In this document: in pieces, positions 14,701 to 30,100 of the stretch | Layout of the letters: every line of letters starts with the position of its first letter | Numbering within the stretch: position 1 is the stretch's first letter | Source of the DNA: Unio delphinus | Taxonomy: Eukaryota > Mollusca > Bivalvia > Unionida > Unionidae | Direction: 5' to 3' | NCBI GenBank assembly: GCA_029339505.1 | Contig: JAQISU010000115.1 | Coordinates: forward strand, 5,630,001 to 5,694,000 | DNA: 64,000 nucleotides | Made by a program: the position numbers and the translations under genes | Notes under the pieces: model-generated | Databases searched by the model: none | Told to the model about the DNA's origin: nothing | Seen by the model: the letters and a program-made list of their open reading frames with translations, nothing else

Positions 14701-16934
14701 TGTTCTACAACTTTGTTAAATGAATGCCACTTTTTGTGGCTGATCAGTCATATGTAACTGAAATACTGCTACAATCCCCCGAAATTCTTTCATTCATATG
14801 TGACTTGTCTTTAATTTAAAGTAAAGAAGGACATGATTTTCTTGTTTGTCATTGTTTATAAATACTACAAAAGATGTTGCAATCTAACTGAAACAAATCA
14901 ACAAAATGTGTTTACATTTATTAACTCAACAATTTAACAACTTGACCATGTAATATTAATTATATATTCCTAATTATGAATCATAAGTTTTTTATTTGTA
15001 GTTGTGAAGGGAATAATAAATTTCAGGTCAACTTTAGTGGCTGGGAGTTTTACTAACCTTGGTGCTTTGCATACACATAAAAGTAGTCTTCCTTTGCACA
15101 CAATCGATTATGGAGTTTCACAATCGATTATCTTATTGATTTGCTCAACCAACTGATGATCGATTATAATCGATAATCGGAACAACACTACTCTATTCTA
15201 TACATGATTCATCATATAGGTTTGAATAAGACAGATGCATCAGAGGTTTGCATAAGACAGATGCATCACATAGGTTTGAATAAGACAGATGCATCAGGCA
15301 GGTTTGACTAAAATATATGGATCAGGCAGATGAAATGAAGACTGATGCACCAGACAAGCTTGATCTGAGTACAAGTGATACACAAGATATATAGAATCTA
15401 TGTTGGGGTTTGGACTGAGACAATGAAATCCCAGCCTAGGGGTCGCATAAATGAGGTATTATCACATTTAATATATGGATGTTATATGAAATTAGCAATA
15501 AATAATAATAATTTATTAGAAAGAAACTGTTTCCTTTCATCATTTCCAATTTTGAGTACCCCACACTACCGTATAAAAGACCCTCATCACCCTCCAAATA
15601 TGCAGACCCCAGAGGATAACAATGTGCTAAACTTTCAAGTTCACCGATTCTTTGAAAATTTATATTTCTGTCTTGGAAATATGGCAAGTGATGCAGTGTT
15701 GTTGTTTAGAGAGTTGGGATGCTATGAAGTGTATAGGTATATAGTCTTGTGTGCATGGCTCAGTGTTTTCCGACATAGGATAAAATAACACCATTGAGAA
15801 TTTTATCCCATCTGTAGCACAGAAACTTTTCAGGTCAGCTTCATTAAATGTAGCTAACAGTATATACAATGTTTCACGCAAAGTGTTTACAACAAATTCA
15901 GATGCTTTAGCTACATTTAATGATCTGAAAATGTACTGAGCTTGTCCTGCATATAGGATAAACTTGACCATGCTAGTTTGAACGAACATAATATCAAAAC
16001 CTCGAAATAGTATGCGTGTGTGTATTTGTCTCTATCAAAATGTTTTTGTTCAGTGTTTTTAAGACAGATTGGCCTTAAGTAACTATGTTTTGGTTATATA
16101 TCATTTGTTGTTGTTGTTGCTGTTGTTGTTTTATTTGAGAACAACTATGGCACAGCAGAAGACAAGAAGGGTTTCTTTTGTTAAAAGTAGTTCTGAGCGC
16201 ATGGACACCATGACTGAGACGATTGGTCTGAGATGACTAGACTGAGATAAGAAAAGTAAGGTTAGCAAAACAGCTAGATTTCTCTGTCGCTTGGGCAAGA
16301 AAGGTTTGACTAAGGATGCTGCATTAAACATGTTTGGCTACAGCTGTTGCATCACAAAAGTTCCATAAAGGCTGTAGGATTAGATTGGACTGCAGCTAAT
16401 GCACCAGACAGCTTTGAAAAAGGCTGTAGGATTAGATTGGACTGCAGCTAATGTACCAGACAGCTTTGACAAAGGCTGCAGCATCACACATTTAACTACA
16501 AATTGAGAATCTAAACAGACTTGACTATGGATGCTACATCAGGCAAATTTCACTCCGGGGCTTTTCCAGTTTTTCCTCTAACATTAATACTGGCCACAAT
16601 GTATAGCCTATTGTGTGCTGAAAAATGGTGTTAAACCCTACAACAACAACAACAACAAATTTCACCAAGACAACTACACAAGATAGATTTGACTGTGACT
16701 TGATTTGTGATTTTGATTATTACTTTGAAATTATCAATTTTTTAAAACTCTCTGGATCTTTATCTTTAATTTTATATACATTTGAAAAAAGTTTTAAATG
16801 TTTGCATTTTATCTTGTAGTATAATATTTATGTGTACAGATTTATTCACATGGATATTTTCTTTTCAATTCTTATCTTTACAATTTCAGAACTTTTAATC
16901 AGCACTATATAACCCAATATTATGCTGACATGTT

Positions 16935-16970
<36 letters not shown>

Positions 16971-17439
16971 TAAATACACAAACACACACACACACACACA
17001 CGTGCGCACAAGTCAAATTTTCTGATGATTTAACATTTTCAAATGTCAAACATTTTTAATGGTACTGACAAAACTGTGCATTACAAAATATAAATAAAAC
17101 AACAAAACCATGCACTCAATACACTAATAACGTTTATTAATTATTAATAATTATGAAACAAATATACATTATTGTATGTCATACCATGCATTGAGCACTA
17201 TGTAGCGAGACAGGGCGTATGAAGAGTTTGGGAGGCGTAATGACATGAGCAATCAAACCTGTATGCGTCTTCATGGGGATCATACACTGCAATGCCAATT
17301 AGTAAACAGAATATATTATACATATTTTGTAAGCTCTGATGTATAGCCATAACATAACGACTACAGAACAATATAATATAAGTGACAATGCCTGATTTCA
17401 GATTAGAACCAACATTATTAAATTACAACAAACATTTTA

Positions 17440-17507
<68 letters not shown>

Positions 17508-18032
17508 TACATAATAAATGACAATAAGAGCAATAAGAGGTACAGTGAAATCTGTCTTGAAACACCACTGCATTATGAGACCACCTGTCATGAGAAACCC
17601 TATTCTCAATGCACAAATGTAATCATTGTGACCTGTTATGAGTGACCACCTGTCTTGAGAGACCCTAAATTTATGGAATAAAGGGTGGTCTTTTAAGACA
17701 GGTTCTACTGTAGTTTCATTTTCAAAGCTGTTTAGTGCATATATATGTACAAGTAAGAAGGTTTACTAACTGCAACAACTATATACACCTGTATCTTTTA
17801 AAATTTATCTTTACTAAAGAAAGACTTATCATAAGTATACATATTGATGTGGGGCCCAAATATAAGAGATTGTGATTTTGGGAGTTTCACACCATTTTCA
17901 ACACATGACCGGCCATGCATAACGGCCAGATTGAGTAATTCAAAATGATCTGATTTATCTAAACTGAAATTTCTTGAAGAAATTATATAGTTTTAATACT
18001 GTATGAGATATTTGCTGCTATTACATAATATA

Positions 18033-18107
<75 letters not shown>

Positions 18108-21100
18108 GAGTCAGTGTGCCCAATCAGGAAATTTTATGTATAGTATAAATTCTGAAAAGATAAGGACATTAATTAGAATACTTGGTACTTTTTGAAATTC
18201 TGAATCATGTCAATTTACCTAAATAAATGCAAATATAATATATGAACAAAATGTTTCTTCAAAATTCCTGACAAAGATCACTACACCATATATCTTGCCA
18301 TATGATAACAAAACATTATGTTCATATTTAGTGGAGAAATCTTTGTTCAAAATAACCGTGAAAAAAAGCTTCAAATTTTAAAATCTCTATTTTTAGTTCT
18401 TATATATAATTTAATTTACACTGTGTGTTTCATTTCTGTCCATGACTGAGGGTCGTGGTTAGAGTTTTTGCATACCTGACTTATGTCATGACTGCGATTG
18501 AGGGTTGTGAATGGGGTTTTGCCTTTTGACATAATTTAAATACATGCAGTAAACAAGATGATTACTAGAAGCCGAGTTCAAGGGTTATGGACGTTTCCAT
18601 GGAAAATAATAAGTTTACAGAAAATTCTATTGTAACTTAGGTCAAGTGGGAATGTATATCAAGGGAAAGTGGCCAACATTTACTATTTATTTAAATATTC
18701 ATTGGAATTACAAAAGTACTCACTGATTTACTGGACTAAAACTAGGCAAAGTGGCCAAAATTTACTATTTATTTAAATATTTATTGAAATTACAAAAGTA
18801 CTCACTGGTTTACTGGACTAAAACTTGGAAAAGTGGCAAACATTTACTATTTATTTAAATATTCATTGGAATTACAAAAGTTCTCACTGATTTACTGGAT
18901 TAAAACTTGGGAAAGTGGCAAACATTTACTATTTATTTAAATATTTATTGGAATTACAAAAGTACTCACTGACTTACTGGACTAAAACTTGGGAAAGTGG
19001 CAAACATTTACTATTTATTTAAATATTTATTGGAATTACAAAAGTACTCACTGACTTACTGGACTAAAACTTGGGAAAGTGGCCAACATTTACTATTTAT
19101 TTAAATATTCATTGGAATTACAAAAGTACTCACAGATTTACTGGACTAAAACTCGGGAAAGTGGCCAACATTTACTATTTATTTAAATATTCATTGGAAT
19201 TACAAAAGTACTCACTGATTTACTGGATTAAAATTGGGGAAAGTGGCAAACATTTACTATTTATTTAAATATTCATTGGAATTACAAAAGTACTCACTGA
19301 CTTACTGGACTAAAACTTGGGAAAGTGGCCAACATTTACTATTTATTTAAATATTCATTGGAATTACAAAAGTACTCATAGATTTACTGGACTAAAACTC
19401 GGGAAAGTGGCCAACATTTACTATTTATTTAAATATTCATTGGAATTACAAAAGTACTCACTGATTTACTGGATTAAAATTGGGGAAAGTGGCAAACATT
19501 TACTATTTATTTAAATATTCATTGGAATTACAAAAGTACTCACTGATTTACTGGACTAAAACTTGGAAAAGTGGCAAACATTTACTATTTATTTAAATAT
19601 TCATTGGAACTACAAAAGTACTCACTGATTTACTGGATTAAAACTTGGGAAAGTGGCAAACATTTATTATTTATTTAAATATTTATTGGAATTACAAAAA
19701 ACTCACTGACTTACTGGACTAAAACTTGGGAAAGTGGCAAACATTTACTATTTATTTAAATATTCATTGGAATTACAAAAGTACTCACTGATTTACTGGA
19801 TTAAAACTTGGGAAAGTGGCAAACATTTACTATTTATTTAAATATTCATTGGAATTACAGAAGTACTCACTGACTTACCGGACTAAAACTCGGGAAGTGG
19901 CAAACAATTATTAATGATGTTTTACGATCAGTCTGTGGAAGCATTTACAGTTGTGTTCAGATCAAATCTGAGAGGAATTATTTATTTAAATATTCACTGG
20001 AATTACAAATGTACTCACTGACTTACTGGACTAAAACACTACTTTCGCATTACTCAGAACTCGTTCAATGACATTTATGATTGTATGTTGTGGAACATCA
20101 TGATAGTCATGACTACATGAATTCATTCCGAGCATTGGACTTGTGATACGAAGAATGTTTTGGGATTTATTTCACAATACTGTGTCTTCCTAATTTTCAC
20201 TTTGTAATGTAAAGAAATAATTTAATTGTTGATTTTAATAAACTTGTAAGTTTTGCTTCTATCCGTTCAAGACCCAGAGTTGTAACAATAACACTCCTAC
20301 AAATTTTACTTCATCATTTTCTAGAGGTAAGTTTTTATACTCTAGTTTTTGATTCCATATCCTCCTCCTCTAAAAAATGGATTACAATACTGTTTCTTTG
20401 ATGTCTTCTGATTACAATCATGAACAATAATGCCAAATCCTAACCTGACATGCAAAAGGAAATCAGTAATATTATTGGCAACAAATATTCTCCGATTCCG
20501 TTGTAAATAACTTTAAATAACGCATCATTGCTAACTGTCTATCTGGTGACCAGTGCATCATTGCTACCTGTCTGTCTGGTGACCAGTGCATTGCTGATAA
20601 CTGTATGTCTGGTGACCAGTGCATCATTGATAACTGTATGTCTATTGACCAGTGCATCATAACTGTCTCTGGTGACCAGTGCATCACTGATAACTGTCTG
20701 TCTGATTACCAGTTCATCAGTGATAAATGTTTGTCTGGTGACCAGTGCATTGCTGATAACTGTCTATATGGTGACCAGTGCATAGTTGATAACTGTCTGT
20801 CTGGTGAACAGTGCATCACTGCTAACTGACTGTCTAGTGACCAATGCAACATAGTTAAATGTCTGTCTGATAACCAGTGCATCATTGCTGTCTGTCTGGT
20901 GACCAGTACATCATTTAAAACTGTCTGGTGGCCAGTACATCATTTAAAACTGTCTGGTGACCAGTGCATCATTGCTGTCTGTCTTGTGACCAGTGCATCA
21001 TTGCTAACTATCTGTCTAGTGACCAGTGCATTATTGCTGTCTGGTGGCCAGTGCATTATTGCTGTCTGTCTGATGACCAGTGCATCATTGCTAACTGTCT

Positions 21101-24100
21101 GTCTAGTGACCAGTGCATCATTGCTACCTGTCTGTCTAGTGACCAGTGCATCACTTATAACTGCCTGTCTAGTGACCAGTGCATGAATTATAACTGTCTG
21201 TCTGATGACCAGTGCATCATTTACTAACTGTCTGTCTAGTGACCAGTGCATCATTGGTAACTGTCTGTCTAGTGACCAGTGGATCACTGATAACTGTCTG
21301 GTGACTGATTTGTTGAAGGATCCTTCATCAAATCTTAGAGGTTTGGATCCATGTTTTTCCCTTCCAGAGTGGCTTGATCGAGCTGTCACCATTTTCAGGC
21401 TACAGTCTCAGAGAGGATGCTGCTTTTCCCTCATGTGTGAGTGACTTACTCTCTACAATGACTATGCTGTGGGCTTAGAGAACATGCCACTCCTCCCTCA
21501 CGGTGGGAAGGGTGATGGTGGGCACTACTTGCACTCTGACCTAGAATTTCCTCCCTAAGAAGCAATAACAGGTGCTGACATAGAGTTAACACCAGTTAGG
21601 GGTTCAAGGACCTTATATGCCTCCACTGATACTTAAAATCCCATGCTTTTCTGGGCTTGGGGGTGATGGTGCCCATTAACACTGGTTTTCATCCAAGACC
21701 CATGAGACATGGTGAAGGATCTAGCATTCTCTACAGATGTGGAGGAAGAAAGTCCTTTCATCTTTCCTCTTATTTACATCTAATTTCAGGGAAGTCCCAG
21801 ACTTTTACAAACCATAAACAGCAGAAAGGACAACCAGCAATATATAAAGTAAGCCAGATGAGCAATACATAACCTAAGCCAGATGAGCAATACATAAATT
21901 AAGCCAGATCAGCAATATATCAACTACATAAGATCAGCAATACATAAACTAAGCCAGATGAGCAATAAATTAACTAAGCCAGATTAGCAATATATAAACT
22001 AAGCCAGATCAGCAATATATCAATTACATAAGATTAGCAATACATAAAACTAAGCCAGATTAGAAATATATCAACTAAGCCTGATTAGCAATACATCAAT
22101 TAAGCCTGATTAGCAATACATAAACTAAGCCAGATTAGCAATACAGAACCTAAGCCAGATCAGCAATATATCAACTACATAAGATTAGCAATACATAAAA
22201 CTATGCCAGATCAGAAATATATCAACTAAGTCTGATTAGCAATACAACAATTAAGCCTGATTAGTAATACATAAACTAAGTCAGATTAGCAATATATCTA
22301 CTACATAAGATCAGCAATACATAAACTAAGCCCAATTAGCAATACATAAACTAAGCCAGATCAGCAATATAACAACTACATAAGATTTGCAATACATAAA
22401 ACTAAGCCAGATCAGCAATATATCAACTACACTAGATTAGCAATACATAAACTAAGCCAGATCAGAAATATATCAACTAAGCCCGATTAGCAATACATCA
22501 TTTAAGCCTGATTAGCAATACATCAATTAAGCCTGATTAGCAATACATCAATTAATCCAGACCAACAATACATAAACTAAGTATGGATGACAGTAAGACC
22601 AGCAAAACCGCAATTATGTTGAACATAACTGGGGTTAGGCTGGGAGGGTGTATGTATATTATGATTTGGTTAGTCTTTTTGAGGAAACATATTTTACTAG
22701 GAAAATTTGTTTCTTCTTTGAATATGTGACCCAATCATAATACCTTAGAAGAATAGATATGAAGTAGAGGGATGTACATCATCTTACCCCAGAGATACCA
22801 TTTTTAATCAACTTGGGTATTGAGACAACTTCTGGGTAACTGGACTGGAGAAGACTCCACCTTTGGGGCATGGCTTCAAAAGGGAAAACATATCCCCGTG
22901 CAAATCTGACTGAAGTTGTGAAGCCTCGTCTTAAGAAGCTGTCAACTGAACAGAAAGGGAGACCTCTTGAGAAGTAGATATAGGTCCTACCAGATCAAAA
23001 TTGGCCTCTCTGGGATGAGAGATCTCGGAGATACCGCTAGAGATTGTGGACTCTGATCCACAGAATGATTGATGTTGGTTAGCAAACAGTTCTGGTCTGA
23101 TGCTAGTTTGGTGGCAAATGCTTGAACTTCTTGAGCCAAAGTGCATAAAAGCTAACTGAGCTGTTTTTCCTATATGCTGAGTGTCAAAGAATTAGAAGAA
23201 GAAAAAAATAACTTTTGTTATGCCTGAGAAATATTTGACTGTTTGTGTTGTGCATGCATACAACTCTATCTAGGCGAACAGGTGTTTTTCCAGACAAGCA
23301 ATGGAACCAACATATGTCTCGCCGCCATAAACTACTTGCAGCTACGGGCATCATAATTACGATATGCACAGGTATTTTACCCTGAATATTACTCACTGTC
23401 CTATGTCCTATGAATTTAAGCAAGATTAAAGTATAACTGAGACTGGTCACTTTGGATCTGTCGAGGAGAGTACACGTGGTATTTCTATAAGCCATAGGGG
23501 TGAGTGTTAAATTTATATTTTATTTGATATGCGAAGTTTATTGAGTTTGTATTGTCATATTGTGTAATGATTCATTTATTGCAATGCAGATTTGAAACGT
23601 TGTGAACTGTGAATTTCAAGTTGTTATTAAGAGTTTAATGTATTAGTATTTTCCAGAACTCATTATTATTACCAGTTTGGTTCTATTGTAGCTTACAAGG
23701 CTAATGAGGCTAACAGTCTAACTAGTCTAACGGATGTAACGAGACTGATGAGTTTAGCTAACGAATAGAGCTATCTTGATATCTATATGTATGTACGTAT
23801 GTCTGTACATGTGGTGGAGCCATGACTGTAGATGTAGCCAATACAAAGGTGCTATATGCTGTCTGTACATGTATACTTATGACTGACTGTACATGTAGTG
23901 GATCCATGAAGGGTGCAAGCAGCCGATAAAAGAGAGTGGGTCAACCCGTGGGACGTGGTGAAACTGTTTTTTTAACCAGTGTATGAATCGTGCGACTGTA
24001 CAAGGGTCAAGAAGCATATGTTTATTCCAATTGTTTTTTAAATTGGTATATTTGTATTTACATGAGATTATTTTGAATCTTAGTTGAATTCCAGGAGATT

Positions 24101-27100
24101 TGTGAATCTTATTGACAGTGCTGAACATTTGAAATGTATATGAAAACTTGAGATTGTTTGAATCTCAAGCCTAGTCTATACGTGAAATTATGTGAATATC
24201 GTAGTGTGTACTATTATATGAAACTGAGGTTTCTTGAAGCTGTATATTGGAAAGATATAATATTATTGGTTTATTTTCAATGTGTGAATGTTAGTTTTGA
24301 GAGACTGGATCAATTGTATGTTGAGAGCGTGTAAGAATCATTGTATTTTTACATCATATATTTTCTTGACTAATTAGGTTTATAGATTTTCATCTTTCAT
24401 AAATTGTGTTTGAGTTATTAATTTAATCCAAAACCCACTCGGTTTCAATTCTGCGACGCTGAGAGAATAACCTCTTTACTCCAGGATATGAAATTCTGTA
24501 CTGATCTATACTCCTGTCCTTTTATGAGAAGTAGACAGAGGCATGATCTTCCTCAACGCAACAGCTCTGTTCATATAAGCGAATTATCTGAAAGCCCAGA
24601 CTGGGTCTTGTAGGTGGCCATTGGTTGATGTGTCTATATAAGACAGAGAGTTTGTGACAAAAATTTTGTTACCTATGGAAGAGAGACTGTTCTCAGTGAT
24701 GAAAGAGGATGCCATCATGAATAAGACTGACCCATCTTGTTGGAACTTGCATAGACTGGGTCTGCTGACAGGGCATGTATTCCGTGAATTCTGCCTGCAG
24801 TTGCTAATACCAGAGGAAGCACGTCTTGTATTGAAAGGAGCATGAGAGATGCCACTGAAAATGGTTGAAAAGGTGTCTTATCCAGCAAGGTAAATATTTA
24901 ACATAGGTTCTGCTTTGGGTCCAGAGTAAACTTTACTGGCCTTGTATACACAAAGTTGGTGAGATGGTCGGATAAGCCCTGGGTTTGTCTGATGTCCTCT
25001 CTACAATGATGATGAAAAGTGTTGGCGAACAAGGTGCATGAACCTTGGATCATACTTGGCTCTAAATTGCTCACTTGGAAGAGTGAAAGGAGGAAGCTAG
25101 CTGTGGTATAGATGCTTGGAGATGCAAGATTTGTTAGTTTGCGCACCACTGGGTGAAACTGCCATTTGACTTCATATGTATTGGGGTGGAGGGCCATCAT
25201 ACCCGAGTGATTCTCTCCATGATTAGTTGTGAAAATGTTTAATTCTGAGGGCCTGTTTGATATAATCCAGACGTGCTGGTTTGGGACAAGAATGAAACAA
25301 CTGACATTACGGCTATAAGAACAGATGAAGAAAACCTTTAGTTCTGTGGAGTTTTCAATGCAAGATTGATGACATAGTTAATCCACCACTTCTCCCAATG
25401 GACTGGTGTGATGAGGATGAGGCTACAAGCTAGTGTATAGTCAGGTTGGTCCAATCCAATGATAGGGATTCCACTGCTGTTGGGTCAGGATGGGTAGAGA
25501 CAACGGATGAGGTTTTGGCATTCCCTATTGTCACAAACAGGCCCACCAATGGTCGGTCTCATCATGTACAGATCTGAGTAAGAACCATGTACTAGTCAAT
25601 TGTTCCATGATGAAATATCAGTCAGTGCACTGAGGAGTCCTGGGATTTCGTGAACCTGGCAAACACTACTTCAGAAAATCCCACACCATGATGCAAAAGT
25701 CTGGGGACTGGGGTCCACCTTGTTCTTGAAGATAAATCACCACTGTAGGATTGAGATAATTCTTGTTTTTGAGATAAGTCCCCACTACAGAGTTGTCAGA
25801 CCGAATGAGAACTCCCCTGCCATCAATATATTCTTGCCATCAATGAAAGACTTTCACAATGGCAATTCTCTCCAGAATTACTGATATGAAGATGTGACTT
25901 ATGGAGAAAGCATGCACTGCTAAAATCCAAAAATAACAGCAGTGGACTTGCTCCCCAGCTCTTCATACTTGCATCAATACAGACTGTAATCTCGAGCTGG
26001 TGGACACATAGAAACAAACCCCCAATGAGCCAAATTAGGTTGCTCTCCAAATGGGCGGATGGGTGCAGATGTTGAGAGGATGGTCCAGCAGGAAAACTTG
26101 AGGACTCCATTCACGCAGAAAAAAAAGTAGCAATGCAGTAGAAAGCGACCTAGAACCATGATGTACATTGCCACTTTGAGCAATCCTGTGTGATAGAATT
26201 TCTCAAAAGCAAGGTGTTACCATGGGTCTTTTCAATGCCTGATCCCGAAAGACACAAAATATGGCACCTGTGTATTGAAGTGCATACCTAGGTAAATAAA
26301 TTATTGTGATGATACTAGCTCAAATATTTCCTTGTTGATGTCCAGAGTAGTAACAAGGGCTATCATGACTTGTTGGAGCTAACTCGCTGATGTTGCTGCA
26401 GGAGGTTGTTGAATTATCCTAATGATGCCAACATAGACATGCACCATTACTCAATTCATCAGATGAGGGAAGACCCTGGGGTCTGAGGTTGAGCCTCAAT
26501 TGGGGTGTCCTGAAAAGATATATGATGTTGTAGGCAAATTGCAGGAACATAATGGGAGCCTTATGAATAAAGACATGAAGGTATGTGCCATCTAAAGCTA
26601 CAGTGATGGGAAAGTCACCATCACGGATATTGTTCTAAATTCACTGTTGTTTCTTGTTGGAACCAAGGAGCATGGATAAATCGATTGAGATTGGTTAGGC
26701 TGATGACCAGATGAAGAGATATGTTTGCTGCTGGGACCAAGAAAACGGTGTGGAATGAACGATAGAACCCTCTCAGTGCTATATGCGCATGCTATGCGAT
26801 TGGTGCAACATCAACTGGACAGATTTCTCAGATTCGTTTCCTATGAGTGGCTTCTTTTGTTGATTCTCTGTACTTTTCATGTATCGCTGCTGTGGTTGCA
26901 GAAGGGAGGGAAACATGTCTCCTTGATGGCTTGTTAGTGTATTTCATCCATCAGGTCATTAAACAGAAAATGACAGCTTGAGACTGACTCCTATGCATGC
27001 CCTGAGGTATTCTGGGTGGGACAAGATAAGCAGGTTGAAAGATAGCCAGAGAGAACAAAAGTCCAACAATGTCAGATCGCTGTCAATGCTCGAGTTCCAA

Positions 27101-30100
27101 ATGAAAAGCTGGTGGGAGTGTAAATGTTACAAGTGCCGTCAAAATGATGATGAAGGCAGGTCAGAACGTTTGTAGCTCTCCTTTTACACGAAAAACATAA
27201 CTAATGTCACAACCATACATTTCTTGGAAAATCAACAAATGCTGGAGCACTGGTGCATGTTGTTAATGGAGCTGGAGGAGGAGGACAAAGCTCTTGGGGC
27301 AGAAAAATGTCCTCAATGGGGGCTTGGAAGGCATAATCTTCCTGTGCCCTCATATAGGGTAGAATATATGACAGAACTGGTAGAACTGGTAGAACAAGTA
27401 ATGTCATCCTGGTTGTGTGGAGTGAGGATACAATCCAATGTGACGTATGGCTTACCTGGTGAAGAGTGACAAGGTCTGTTGCTCACTAAATTTGTAGAAA
27501 TGCCCTGAATTAGGAACAGTAACTCTAAGACAGTCACTGAGTAAAGAGGCTCTTCTCATGGCAGAGTGTAAAGAAACTGTGAAGCGAAATCTGTCTACTC
27601 GTAGTATCATTTCAAATGAGTATAATGAGGAAGTACGAGTCAGACTAGTCAATGCACAGGTCATAAAAAATTTGTCATACTGGAAGCCTGAACTCGTGTG
27701 CCTGTAATATTGATGTTGGCCCATCGTGATCCCTAATATATGGCCAAGGCTGGTTACAACAGAAATAGGCCAGAATGGCATGTACACACACACACACATA
27801 CGTCATAACTAATTTGGGAAAAATAGCTATGCTGCAAACTTTGGAACCTGCTTGTCTATAAAGCATCTTGTCTCCTAAACTAAGAATTTCATGTAGCAAG
27901 TATTCACCTTGCTTGGTTTCATTACAATATACTAAATTAAGCATTTAATGTAGCAAGTATTACTTTTGGTTTTATTACAATCTACTAAACTAAGCATTTC
28001 ATGTAGCAAGTATTACTTTTGGTTTTATTACAATCTACTAAACTAAGCATTTCATGTAGCAAGTATTACTTTTGGTTTTATTACAATCTACTAAACTAAG
28101 CATTTCATGAAGCAAGTTTTTGGATTTATTACAATCTACTAAACTAAGCATTTCATATAGCAAGTATTCCTTTTGGATTTATTACAATCTACTAAACTAA
28201 GAATTTCATGTCAAAAGTAATCCTTTTGGTTTCATTACAATCTATTAAACTAAGCATTTCATGTAGCAAGTATTCACCTTGCTTGGTTTCATTATAATCT
28301 ACTAAATTAAGCATTTAATGTAGCAAGTATTCTTTCTGGTTTTATTACAATCTACTAAACTAAGCATTTAATGTAGCAAATATTTCTTTTGGTTTTATTG
28401 CAATCTACTAAACTAAGCATTTCATGTAGCAAGTATTCCTTTTGCTTGGTTTTATTACAATCCTTGTGGATGACCAGTCTCTGGCTAATATTTGACACTT
28501 TAATTATGGTACTTAAAACAGCATTTATTTATTTATTTAATTTATTTACTTATTTATAAAATCAGTTGATTCGACAAATGATTGTGACTGATAGCACTTA
28601 TGTAGGTCAAGTTTGCATGCTAAAATTGTTTACTCTAGCACCTTTATATGAAAGACATAATTAATCTAGTCTCTTACTTTAATTGATTATAACAATGCAA
28701 GTTCTGCAAGTTGCAGGTAAAAACAGCCAGCACTTAATTTGTCATGCTTGTTTGCATGCTGTCATCGTGGATGATTGACACGTTTCACAATTGAACATAA
28801 TAAGACATCACATTTATGGTTATTACACTGAAACCAAACTAAAAGATAAAACTAAAACATGAATTTCACTTAACAAAACTTGTTTAATTGGTATTTATTT
28901 CATGAAGTGCTGTTGCCAGAAGTTATTACTAATATTTTAACTAATCAATATTCAGCATATATTATTTACAGCATATTGAGAATTGTTTTAGAAAGCAAAT
29001 TTAAAAAATACATGACATCTTATTTAAAGATGGTACAACAAATTGTTATGAATTAACTACTATTTACAAAACATGAGATATATCATGACTTAATTTACCA
29101 ATTTTGAAAGCAAATTTATATTCGAGGCCTTTTTTGGAGGTGGGGGGATGTCTATTATAAAAACAAACAGAATGATAAGCTATGTCAATTATAGATATAA
29201 AAAAATTCTCTGTGGAATGCTCAAAATTAAATTCATTTCAATGTTTCATCAATATCAATCTACATGTCAAATCTGGCTAAAATCCAATGACTTGTGTAAA
29301 GTCATGCAGAAGAAACAAAAGTTAGAAAGATTAGCAATCAGGGGCCATAACTCCTCCACACGATTTATAAGGCTGGGAATTAAACTCAGTCGAAATCTCA
29401 TCAGTATAAAGCCCAATACAAAATTTGGTTAAAATCTAAGAATTCCCTGTATAGTTATTATGTGGAATCCAAACTGATGGAAAATAGACTAACAAAGTGT
29501 GAACTGCATGATTACTATAGGGCCCCTGTAATGGGTGGACTGCATAATTACTACAAGGCCCTGTAATGGGTGGACTGCATAATTACTACAAGGCCCTGTA
29601 ATGGGTGGACTGCATAATTACTACAAGGCCCTGTGATGGGTGGACTGCATAATTACTACAAGGCCCTGTGATGGGTGGACTGCATAATTACTACAAGGCC
29701 CTGTGATGGGTGGACTGCATAATTACTACAAGGCCCTGTGATGGGTGGACTGCATAATTACTACAAGACCCTGTGATGGGTGGACTGCATAATTACTACA
29801 AGGCCTTGTGATGGGTAGACTGCATAATTACTACAAGGCCCTGTGATGGGTGGACTACATGGTTTCTAAAAGGCTCTGCTAGCTCTGTCAAGCCTGACAA
29901 AATAATTACTGATTTTAATAAACAACAATGTTTTAGCCAGTTTGGTAATGTAGTGAAATCGGATCTATGGCATGGTCAACTTGCTGTAGTTGCTCACTTA
30001 ACAAAAAATCAATGACCAAACAAATGAGATTATTTGCAAATCACCGTATCTCAACTGCTGCAAGTAAATGTGGGTAAGACTGTGATAACTTGACTGACTG

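Larger units (their letters stand above)
22576..27470 (-). mobile_element. Decayed DIRS-like tyrosine-recombinase retrotransposon (copy 2)
   Basis: Pieces in DIRS order on the minus strand: a gag C-terminal motif (PIEDIFLPQELCPPPPAP, about 27300), reverse transcriptase (ALDGTYLHVFIHK, about 26600; YLGMHFNT near 26290), RNase H (CIDASMKSWGA, about 25950; SDNSV near 25780), tyrosine recombinase N-terminal part (YEVKWQF, about 25170) and core (HALSVSRPSLCKFQQDGSV, in several frames, about 24700). An internal complementary region follows at 22658-22748. Frameshifts and stops occur throughout. About 1.2 kb between recombinase and internal region (roughly 23200-24450) is not DIRS-like and may be an insertion. 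Confidence 0.75.

Noticed and set aside
15375..15989. Overlapping 137- and 109-codon frames as a possible gene
   Set aside because: No motif, no supporting splice context and no recognisable family; the frames overlap on opposite strands, consistent with chance.
20940..21392. 150-codon minus-strand frame (DALVTRQT repeats)
   Set aside because: Reading through the 33-bp minisatellite, whose period is divisible by three.
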